DNA from: Ezakiella sp.
GTDB lineage: Bacteria > Bacillota > Clostridia > Tissierellales > Peptoniphilaceae
Length of the DNA: 64,000 nucleotides
NCBI GenBank assembly: GCA_022778715.1
Contig: JALFRW010000005.1
Span: 229,986-293,985 of the forward strand
Direction: 5' to 3'
Part shown: piece by piece, positions 39,108-47,744 of the stretch
How positions within the stretch are numbered: position 1 is the stretch's first letter
Layout: every line of letters begins with the position of its first letter
The notes under the pieces: generated by a model
The model's database searches: none
Told to the model about the DNA's origin: nothing
Seen by the model: only the letters and a program-made list of their open reading frames with translations
Position numbers and translations under genes: made by a program

Positions 39108-39406
39108 TTTGAATAATATTAATAAATCGTATTAGATTATTTGAAATCGACTTTAGAAAAGAAAAATTAATAACATAGATATGAAATATTAATAATTTAA
39201 TACGAAAATATATTTTTATAAAGGAAATTTTACATTAATTTTATTCATAATAAAATTAATGCTAATAAAAATAATATTATGAAAAAATAAAATAAAAAAA
39301 GACTTGCATTTTTATATTTTATATGATACATTGTAGTTAATAAATAGTATAATAGTTTACTTAAATAAATTAACATACTATTTAAATATAATTAAGGAGG
39401 ATTGTT

Positions 39407-39886
39407 ATGAAAAGGAAAATTGGGTTTTGTCTTGCTATTATGCTAGTGCTAGCAATGGCAATAGGGGTGTATGCCAAAGTTGATATACTATTTTGGCATT
39501 CAGATGGAACATACGCAAAAACAGAGCATGGAGATTCTTATTTTGCTGACACATACTATGGAGAAGTTTCAGTAAGAGGAACAGATAGAGATATTTGTGA
39601 AAATGACAGAGAATGTTATTTTGAGTGGGTAAGAATTAGATATAATGTACAAGGGGAAATAAGCGAAGTGACAACTTATTCGCATGGACAAAATGATGCG
39701 GTAAAGAGAATTGAGAGAATAACAGTAAAAGATAAGTGGAATAATAAGGCTAAAACTACTGTTCATTATAATTATAAAACTACTCCTTTAAGAGGAAATA
39801 ATGTTCATAGTGTGGGAGACTCAATATATGGTGGTGGAATATTTAGAGATGACAAAATGATCAAAACATGGAAAATTGTTAAATAA
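39407..39886 (+). CDS. Small secreted protein of unknown function
   Basis: Signal peptide MKRKIGFCLAIMLVLAMAIGVYA; two Cys (DICENDRECYF); RBS aaggagg; heads an ABC-transporter operon. Confidence 0.75.
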   Translation: MKRKIGFCLAIMLVLAMAIGVYAKVDILFWHSDGTYAKTEHGDSYFADTYYGEVSVRGTDRDICENDRECYFEWVRIRYNVQGEISEVTTYSHGQNDAVKRIERITVKDKWNNKAKTTVHYNYKTTPLRGNNVHSVGDSIYGGGIFRDDKMIKTWKIVK

Positions 39887-39919
39887 AATTATATGCTGGA
39901 AAATTCCAGCATATAATTT
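39886..39919 (+). terminator. Hairpin between secreted-protein gene and ABC genes (attenuator-like)
   Basis: AAATTATATGCTGG aaaatt CCAGCATATAATTT, 14-bp perfect stem. Confidence 0.6.
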
Positions 39920-39938
39920 TAAAACATGAGGAGTTTTT

Positions 39939-40952
39939 ATGATTAGAAGAAATTATTTATACTTTATATTAACTATTGCTTTTTCTATCATAGCAGTTTT
40001 TGGTATAAACTATTTAGTAGGAAGTGATTTTAGTAATATTTATTATGGGATGACTAGAGATTTTAGATATTTTGAAAAACTTAGGGATAATAATATCACT
40101 CTTGATTTTTTAAAAAAATACGATGACATCAAAGTTATAGCAAAGACAAATAATGATAGTGTTATAGGCGTTTATGATCCTAGTATGTTTTACTATTCTA
40201 ATTCTTCTAAAATTATTTCAAATGGAGAATATAGATATTTTTCAACTTATGATTATAAAAAAAATAGCAATGTTTCGATATTATCATATCCAGTTGTAGA
40301 AATGTTTAATAATGGTATGACTATTAGCCAATCTGAAATAAAATATTTTGAAGAAGAATATAATACAGATATAATACATGTTTTTGATATATATTCTGAG
40401 ATTTTTCAAGCGGAAGAAGATATCAAGATAGCAAAAAATTTATTTTCAATTAATAGAGGGGATATAACCAGTATATATATTGATAGTGATAGCAACCGTA
40501 TTATTAATGAAGCTACTAGCAAGTTAATTAGTGCGGGGTTTAATATAAAAAGTAAAGCCAATTCTATTTATGAGACTATAAAAATATCTTTTAAGGGAAG
40601 ATTATATGTGAAATTTTTTCTGATTAGTACAATATTGTTTTATATTTTATTCATAGTAGTAAGTTTTATATTTTTATCAAAATATAAAATTTATATGAAC
40701 GCTATTAGAATATGTGGGGCTAGTATTAAGGAAATATTCTTAAATAAATTTATTACAAATCTTGTTATAACTTTATTGATATCAACTGTTTCGATGGAAC
40801 TAACTATATTATATTTGGATTCTGTTGATTTATTATCTTTAACAAGGTCAAATATATCGCAGATATATTTGTTGGTTTTAGTCACTATAATTATAGTCAA
40901 TTTTATTAGCTTTGCAATGAATACAATATACTCATTAAGAGAAGTGAGGTAA
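39939..40952 (+). CDS. FtsX-like/MacB-like membrane subunit of ABC transporter
   Basis: N-terminal TM, about 200 aa soluble region, three C-terminal TMs with YKIYMNAIRICGASIKEIFLNKF (FtsX-like coupling region). Confidence 0.65.
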   Translation: MIRRNYLYFILTIAFSIIAVFGINYLVGSDFSNIYYGMTRDFRYFEKLRDNNITLDFLKKYDDIKVIAKTNNDSVIGVYDPSMFYYSNSSKIISNGEYRYFSTYDYKKNSNVSILSYPVVEMFNNGMTISQSEIKYFEEEYNTDIIHVFDIYSEIFQAEEDIKIAKNLFSINRGDITSIYIDSDSNRIINEATSKLISAGFNIKSKANSIYETIKISFKGRLYVKFFLISTILFYILFIVVSFIFLSKYKIYMNAIRICGASIKEIFLNKFITNLVITLLISTVSMELTILYLDSVDLLSLTRSNISQIYLLVLVTIIIVNFISFAMNTIYSLREVR

Positions 40953-40956
40953 ATAT

Positions 40957-41958
40957 ATGATTATTAGACATTCAACTAAGTATATCCTAAATAATAAAAC
41001 AATTTTTATTGTCATACTATTCTTAGTGATAGCCGTTAGTCTTATGGTAACAAGCATGTGCATGGCGATAAGTAATAACAATATTGCAGATTTAAAATTA
41101 AATACACAAACATATTTTGAGCCGGTACCAATATCTTTTGAATTTAATGATTTAGATAGTATGATAAAAGAAACAGATGCATTGTTATCTAAAAATGGTC
41201 AAAGTTACTTTATTTCACAGGATTTAAACGAAAAGTACAATTGTAGAATATTTGTTTTGGTTGGTAATTTTATAGATGATAGTAAGGTAAGATATATATG
41301 GGCAGTTTCTAAAAATAACGATAAACTGAGAAAGGAAGCTGTTAAAGTAAATGATAGTATAGATTATATAAATATTGAAAACCTAAATATTTCTGACTTT
41401 GACACTAAAGATAAAAATTTCTATATGGCAGATTTGAATAAATTGACAGATTATAAATTGACTGTGGATAGTTTTTCTGATGTTATAAATAATTTAAGCT
41501 TTTCAGAAGAGGAAATTAAAAATAAAGTAGCTGAGGAATTTGTTAAAAAATTTGAAGATAAGACTATACGAATTAAATATATAGAGAATAGCAAAGAAAA
41601 TGAGGTTAGCTTTATAATAATATATGTAATACCATTTTTAATTATTGTAATAACTGGTATATATATATCACTTATAATATTTTATAAGAATGTCCTATAT
41701 AAAATGCGTAATGAAAACATTGTGCATATTATATCAGGAGCTACTGTTAAAGATATATTTTTAAGAAATTCTATGTTTATAATAATTATAATGATTTGCA
41801 ATTTTTTATTTTTAACATGGGCAAATACTATTGATAAAGATGCAATAGCGAGTAAAGTTATTCCTATAATATGTATTATAGAATTTGTTTTTGCAGAGAT
41901 TATATTATATATATTAATTAAAAATGAAAATCTTGAAAGATATGTAGGTGGTGAATAG
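40957..41958 (+). CDS. FtsX-like membrane subunit of ABC transporter (second)
   Basis: Same topology; YKNVLYKMRNENIVHIISGATVKDIFLRNSMF in the first cytoplasmic loop. Confidence 0.65.
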   Translation: MIIRHSTKYILNNKTIFIVILFLVIAVSLMVTSMCMAISNNNIADLKLNTQTYFEPVPISFEFNDLDSMIKETDALLSKNGQSYFISQDLNEKYNCRIFVLVGNFIDDSKVRYIWAVSKNNDKLRKEAVKVNDSIDYINIENLNISDFDTKDKNFYMADLNKLTDYKLTVDSFSDVINNLSFSEEEIKNKVAEEFVKKFEDKTIRIKYIENSKENEVSFIIIYVIPFLIIVITGIYISLIIFYKNVLYKMRNENIVHIISGATVKDIFLRNSMFIIIIMICNFLFLTWANTIDKDAIASKVIPIICIIEFVFAEIILYILIKNENLERYVGGE

Positions 41959-42624
41959 GTGATTGAACTAAAAATTTCTAAAAAATATTTTGAAAATACA
42001 AAAGATGAATTATTGGTTTTAGATGAATGCGAGTTTAAAATGGATAGTGGTGAAGGTGTATTAATAGTAGGTGAAAATGGGAGTGGAAAAACATCTTTAT
42101 TAAAAATAATAGGGCTAATTGATAAAAAATATAAGGGACAGTATATTTTTAATGGAATAGATATTGATAGATTAAAAATAACAAAAATACCAAAAATTAG
42201 AAATCGTGAGATTGGATTCGTATTTCAAGATTACAATTTGATTGAAAATGAATCTGTAACTTATAATATATCAATACCTCTTTTTTATAGTGGTAAATTT
42301 AATATTTTTGACAGAAAGAAGCAAATTGAAAAATGTATTTCTCTTTTGGAAATGGAAGATATAAAAAAGAAAAAAGTAAAACATTTGTCTGGGGGCGAGA
42401 AACAAAAAGTTGCAATTGCAAGAGCAATTATAAATGAACCCACAATCTTAATACTGGATGAACCTACAAATGCACTTGCCCCAAGATTAAAAGAGAAGTT
42501 ATTTGACTTTTTAAGGGAATACGTAAATTCTGGTAAAAATGTAATAATGGTAAGTCACGAGTTAAATGAATTTGAGAATTTTACTGTATATAATATGGAG
42601 CATGGAAAGTTAAATAAAGTATAA
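41959..42624 (+). CDS. ABC transporter ATP-binding protein (MacB/LolD-like)
   Basis: GENGSGKTSLLKIIGLIDKKY, VFQDYNLIENESV, LSGGEKQKVAIARAI, ILILDEPTNAL; GTG start. Confidence 0.9.
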   Translation: MIELKISKKYFENTKDELLVLDECEFKMDSGEGVLIVGENGSGKTSLLKIIGLIDKKYKGQYIFNGIDIDRLKITKIPKIRNREIGFVFQDYNLIENESVTYNISIPLFYSGKFNIFDRKKQIEKCISLLEMEDIKKKKVKHLSGGEKQKVAIARAIINEPTILILDEPTNALAPRLKEKLFDFLREYVNSGKNVIMVSHELNEFENFTVYNMEHGKLNKV

Positions 42625-42710
42625 TAATATCAATAAGTTGTAAATCAAAAAGGTTAGTGTTTTGACGGGGAAGTAGAAGTTATTGATTATAGTTATATAG
42701 AATAATGAGA

Positions 42711-42740
42711 AAAAGCTTGTGGTAAATCCACAAGCTTTTT
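42711..42740. terminator. Bidirectional terminator
   Basis: AAAAGCTTGTGG taaat CCACAAGCTTTT. Confidence 0.75.
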
Positions 42741-42765
42741 AAGTTTAAATATTTTGTTTTAATAT

Positions 42766-44012
42766 CTATTGTTCGAAGAGAACTGTTATTATTTTTTCCA
42801 TTGCTTCTTGGTCTTTGACGCCTGCTGTTTCTACTGCGCTGTGCATTCCCCACATTGGGTTTTTGACGTCTACTATTGGGATGTCGAGTTTTGATGTGGT
42901 GATTGATGCAATTGTGGAGCCGCCGCGTTTGTCGGAGCGATTTACAAATGTTTGTGTTTTAACTCCGGCAATACGAGCAAGATTTCTAAACACTGCAATT
43001 GAATTTGCATCTGATGTGTATGCTCCGTTTGCTGCAACCTTTATGACGGGTCCTTCGTTTATGCGTGGACGATTTGTCGGGTCAGCGTAAGACGCAAAGT
43101 TTGGATGCGCTGCGTGAGCTTGGTCAGATGAGATCATAAATTAATTTTTTAGTGCAATTCTATAATCTTCAAAATTTCCACCGTTTGCAATGACGATTCT
43201 TTCTAATGTTTCGCGGAAGAATGGTACGAATGCGCCTTGAGATGTCATGCTTCCGATTTCTTCGTTGTCAGATACATAAGCAACCGCAGTTTTTGATCCA
43301 TCTTTTGCATTTATAAGTGCATTTATATTTGCGTAAGCCATTGCAAGGTTGTCGATGCGTCCTGTCATAAAGAATTCCTTGTCCACTCCTACATATTCAA
43401 ATTTTGTGTCGCAAGTTAAATATAGTTCGTGCGAAATAATTTTTTCGCCAATCTCTTTTTCGATATAAGGGATTAGTTTAAAATCTTTATTTAAGCCGAC
43501 GACAGGAAGTGTGTGTTCTTGTACGTTTATTTCCCAGCCTTTGTTTGCTTCGCGATTCATGTGAATTGCGACTGATGGAATAAACACAATGTTTTCCTTA
43601 GACATATATTTAATTACTTTTAGTTTTAAAGGATCGCCCAAATCAACTGTAACTTTACCGCCGATTGATAGTGGACGATCAAACCATGTTGATAGAAGTG
43701 GGCCGCCATAAACTTCTGTGTTTAACACGGACGACATCTTCTTTTACCATTTCAGGATTTGGTTTTATTCTAAAGCCTGGTGAATCCGAGTGGCTTCCGG
43801 CAATTGTAAAGCCGTTTTTTTGCATCGCTTCCCATTCTAAATGCGATGATTGATGTGTCGTTTTTAATTACATAGTATTTTTTGTGAGGCTCTAATGCCC
43901 ACTTTTCGTCTTCGTGCAATTCTTTGAATCCAGCATCTTGAAGCATCTTTGCTAAGTTTGCAATCGCTTCAAAGTTTAGCCTTTAATTGTCAAAAAATGT
44001 TTTAATATACAT
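42766..44012 (-). pseudogene. M18 family aminopeptidase pseudogene
   Basis: Minus strand: MYIKTFFDN*RLNFEAIANLAKMLQDAGFKELHEDEKWALEPHKKYYVIKNDTSIIAFRMG... (early stop), frameshifts at about 43815 and 43720, in-frame TAA at 43143-43141 (IALKN*FMISSDQAHAAHPN), then intact C-terminus. Confidence 0.85.
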
Positions 44013-44020
44013 TTTTACTC

Positions 44021-44254
44021 CTATTTGTTGAATGTTTGTTTTAGAAAATCGATGATGTCAAGCGATTCATACATCGCTTTGCCGTCAATAAATAAACATG
44101 GCACTTGGTCTTTGCCGCCTTTTTTGATTAAATCTTCTTTGTTTGTACCGTCGTGAATATTTTTCATTTCGAGTTCGATATTATTTTCTTTCATAAAATC
44201 TAAAACTCTAACGCAAAACGGACATTCAGGTTTATAATATAATTTTAAATCCAT
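44021..44254 (-). CDS. Glutaredoxin-like protein
   Basis: LKLYYKPECPFCVRVLDFMKEN...VPCLFIDGKAMYESLDIIDFL. Confidence 0.9.
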   Translation of the reverse strand: MDLKLYYKPECPFCVRVLDFMKENNIELEMKNIHDGTNKEDLIKKGGKDQVPCLFIDGKAMYESLDIIDFLKQTFNK

Positions 44255-45666
44255 TATGACTCCTTAACTATTCTGAACAAAGTCTTAACCATGTGGCCTG
44301 TTCCGCCAGCTGGTTCGTATCTATATGGTGAAGAATTATATGCAGGTCCAGCGATGTCAATATGTGCCCATGGAGTTGTTTTTTCTAGGAATGCACCAAC
44401 AAATTCTCCGGCACTTGAGCTGCCGCCAAATCTTCCGCCACTATTTTTAATGTCTGCAATATCAGATTTATTAAGTTCACGATATTCTTCGCCATAAGGT
44501 AGACCCCATGCCTTTTCGTCTTCAGCAATTGCAGCATCAAGAACGCGTTTTACACATTTGTCGCATCTGCCGATAACGCCACTTCTGTGCATACCAAGTG
44601 CAACAAGACATGCACCAGTAAGTGTTGCAAGGTCAATTAACATCTTTGGTTTGTAATTCTTTTCGCCGTAGAAAACAGCATCTGCAAGTGTCAAACGACC
44701 TTCTGCGTCTGTGTTGTCAACTTCGATAGTAAGGCCCTTCAATGATCCGATAATATCTCCAGGCTTGTACGCACCTCCGTCAACCATGTTTTCGCATGTT
44801 GCAACAATCGCAACAACATTTTTCTTAAGTCCTGCCATTGAAATTGCCTTCATAGCGCCGATTACTGCAGCGCTGCCGCCCATGTCTGATTTCATAGTCT
44901 TCATACCGTCCGATGGCTTCAAGCTATATCCACCTGAGTCGTAAGTTAAACCCTTGCCAACAAGAACAATCGGATCGCCTTCACCCTTCATATATTCCAT
45001 TACAATTAGCTTTGGCTCTTCGTTGCTGCCTCTTGCAACAGACAAAAATGCCTTCATGCCAATTTTTTCAATTTCATCTTTGCCAAAAACTTTAACATTA
45101 ACGCCGTATTCTTTTAAGCTTTCAGCATTTTTTGCAAGAATGCTTGGAGTCATATCATTTGCAGGAGTATTTACAAGATCTCTTGCAAAGATGATGCCTT
45201 GCCATTTGATTAAAAGTTCTTCAAAATCTGCTTCATTTACACCCTCAGCAAATTTAGGGAAGAAGTTAATTTCTTCAAGCTGACTTTTTGGGGATTTTTC
45301 TGATTTATAATTATCAAATTGATAAGTTGAATTCAAAAGTCCCTCAACAATTGCAAGTGCTTGTTTGTTTACGTCTTCAATTCTTGAACGCATTTTAATC
45401 ATAATTTTTTTGGTGCCAAGCTCTGTCAATTTTTGACCAGCCTTCAAAGCGGCTGTTTTAATCTTATCAATAGTAAGATCTTCAAGTTTACCAAGACCAA
45501 CAAAGAGTGCTGGCTTTTCTTCGTCAAGACTTAAAAATACTTCGCCACATTTTGCAGTGAAGAATTTGTTGTTCATAAGTCCTTGCATTCTGCCACAAGG
45601 ATTTTCTACATCGCTTGCAACAAATTTTACATTTAAATCTTCAGTTTCTCTTATAAAAATTTTCAT
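44254..45666 (-). CDS. M17 family leucyl aminopeptidase
   Basis: VGKGLTYDSGGYSLKPSDGMKTMKSDMGGSAAVIG and NTDAEGRLTLADAV motifs. Confidence 0.95.
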   Translation of the reverse strand: MKIFIRETEDLNVKFVASDVENPCGRMQGLMNNKFFTAKCGEVFLSLDEEKPALFVGLGKLEDLTIDKIKTAALKAGQKLTELGTKKIMIKMRSRIEDVNKQALAIVEGLLNSTYQFDNYKSEKSPKSQLEEINFFPKFAEGVNEADFEELLIKWQGIIFARDLVNTPANDMTPSILAKNAESLKEYGVNVKVFGKDEIEKIGMKAFLSVARGSNEEPKLIVMEYMKGEGDPIVLVGKGLTYDSGGYSLKPSDGMKTMKSDMGGSAAVIGAMKAISMAGLKKNVVAIVATCENMVDGGAYKPGDIIGSLKGLTIEVDNTDAEGRLTLADAVFYGEKNYKPKMLIDLATLTGACLVALGMHRSGVIGRCDKCVKRVLDAAIAEDEKAWGLPYGEEYRELNKSDIADIKNSGGRFGGSSSAGEFVGAFLEKTTPWAHIDIAGPAYNSSPYRYEPAGGTGHMVKTLFRIVKES

Positions 45667-45743
45667 AAAAACCTCCTATTACATTCTATACCCCTTTGCT
45701 TGATTTATAAAGCATCTTGAGTATAATAAGAGGATATATTTAA

Positions 45744-45980
45744 AAACAATTTTATAATCAGATTTGAAGATAACGGCATTGGAATTAGCGACAAAGATCA
45801 AGAGAAAATCTTCGAACGCTTTTATACAGTTGACACATCTAGACATATGAAAGGCTCATCAGGTATAGGCTATCGATTGTAAAACATGCAGTTGAAAAAA
45901 TTGACGGAAAAATTTACTTGGAGAGTGTGGAGGGAAAAGGCTCAAAATTTACTGCGAAATACCATATCAATTTTAAATTT
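45744..45980 (+). pseudogene. Remnant of a sensor histidine kinase ATPase domain
   Basis: FEDNGIGISDKDQEKIFERFYTVDTSRHMKGSSGIG then frameshift to SIVKHAVEKIDGKIYLESVEGKGSKFTAKY. Confidence 0.75.
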
Positions 45981-45985
45981 TTATT

Positions 45986-46026
45986 ATACACATCTGTGAG
46001 AAAAATATGCAGATGTGTATTTTTTT
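45986..46026 (+). terminator. Terminator after the histidine kinase remnant
   Basis: ATACACATCTG...CAGATGTGTAT followed by TTTTTT. Confidence 0.75.
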
Positions 46027-46284
46027 AAAATTATGAAATCCATCCAATTAGCATAAAAGAGGCGAAGCATTTAATACAATAAAAGAGATAAATTCGGTAT
46101 CTCAAGTTATGAATTATTTTATGAACGTGAATGTCTGGTTGATGAAATGGATTAAAAGCAGTAGATGAATTGAAGATTGAATATTTTTTTACTTATCAGT
46201 AAAAATCAAAAGGTAAAAAACAGATAATTAAATTTGACAATTGATATTTTATATGTTTTAATATGATAAAGGAAGTATATCAGA

Positions 46285-46389
46285 ATGAAATTACTTAATG
46301 AAGCAGTAACAACTGTAAAGGAAGCTGTAATTTACGTTGAAAAAACAGCACCTATGTGCATAGATTGCACTGGTAATTGTTGGGGGTAG
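46285..46389 (+). CDS. Candidate RiPP precursor peptide, 34 aa, Cys-rich C-terminus
   Basis: RBS aaggaag then ATG: MKLLNEAVTTVKEAVIYVEKTAPMCIDCTGNCWG*; followed by hairpin, radical SAM/SPASM gene and two ABC exporters. Absent from the supplied ORF track (below its size cutoff). Confidence 0.75.
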   Translation: MKLLNEAVTTVKEAVIYVEKTAPMCIDCTGNCWG

Positions 46390-46396
46390 GAGTAAT

Positions 46397-46428
46397 TTAA
46401 GTACAGGTTTAAAATAACCTGTACTTAA
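46397..46428 (+). terminator. Hairpin between precursor and radical SAM gene (attenuator-like)
   Basis: TTAAGTACAGGTT taaaat AACCTGTACTTAA, perfect 13-bp stem, weak U tract. Confidence 0.6.
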
Positions 46429-46502
46429 TAAAGTGGCTGTTAAGGGTCAAAATATCATAACGAGAAATCTTGTTACTAGATATTTCAAAAAAGGAGACAA
46501 GT

Positions 46503-47743
46503 ATGTATAAAGAAAGTATTTACAATTGTTATGTAAAAAAATAAATGGATATTTTGTTTTCAATTCATTCACAAAATCTTTAATAGAAATTGATGATAGA
46601 GATTTTATAAAAAAAGTATTGAATGATAAAAAAAGCGATTATTTTGAGGCCCTTTATAATCAGGGATTCATAGTAGATAGTGATATTAGTGAAAAAAACG
46701 TTCTTAATTATATATATACAAAAAAATATTTTGATAGGGAAAGTCAGGCTTTAATTATAATGCCAACTTTGGATTGTAATTTTAGCTGTCCATATTGTTT
46801 TGAGAAGGGAATCAAATTAACTGAACAAAAAAAATACTTCGAAATAGTCTTAAAATACATAGAAATGAATAAAAACAATTTCAGAAAATTATATTTAGGT
46901 TTTTTTGGAGGAGAACCTTTGCTTAGAAAACAAGAAATTCTAGAATTTTTATTTAATGTAAAAAAAATTTCAAAAGATAGATTTGATATATACTTCTATA
47001 GTTTCTAATGGCTCGCTTATAACTGAAGATTTTTTTATGAATTTTTAAATTATAATTGTCAATATTTTCAAATAACTTTTGATGGTACAAAAGAAAAACA
47101 TAATAAATCTAGAATATTTAACAATGGCGCTGAGAGTTTTGATTTGTTAATAAATAAAATGGAGATGATAACTAAGTTAAGTGTTAACCACGAAAGATTT
47201 AAACCAATAATGAGATTGAATATAGAAAATGAGTCATTGGATGATATACGCAATACACTAAGTTGCATTTCACCAGAATTAAGAAAGCATATTTATGTAT
47301 TGATTAGAAGAGTTTTTAGCACTTGCAGTTATACACCGTCAAAGCTAAACTCATTTACACAAAATATATCGTTACAAGATTTTTATAAAACTTCAAAAGA
47401 ATTAGGTTTTAAAAATTTTAAAAATAGAAATCTATTTTCTTCATGTGAGGCATGTGGTGACTTAAATACAATTCATATACTGCATGATCTTTCAATATAC
47501 AAGTGTGTAAATGATATAAATTTTGAAGGTTCAAAGATTGGATTTTTAAAAGGTAATGGCGCTGTTGAATATGGCTATAGCAAGTTATATAAATGGTATG
47601 AGGCTTCAGATTTTACAAATGATAAGACTTGCTGTGAATGTAGTAAGTCGGCTACATGCTTGGGAGGTTGTATATTGCATAATTTAAAAACAGGCAGAAG
47701 AAATTGCTCAACAATTGAACATATAATTTCAGGATATATTTAA
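46503..47743 (+). pseudogene. Radical SAM/SPASM peptide maturase, disrupted by about three frameshifts
   Basis: Fragments: MYKESIYNCYVKK (46503); KKINGYFVFNSFTKSL...LDCNFSCPYCFEKG...LGFFGGEPLLRKQEILEF (to 47008); SIVSNGSLITEDFFMNF; YNCQYFQITFDGTKEKHNKSRIFNNGAESFDLL...; SPASM-like CEACGD...CCECSKSATCLGGC to 47743. Confidence 0.85.
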
Positions 47744-47744
47744 T

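Noticed and set aside
44291-45283. Plus-strand ORFs opposite the M17 aminopeptidase
   Set aside because: Antisense to a gene with clear catalytic motifs.
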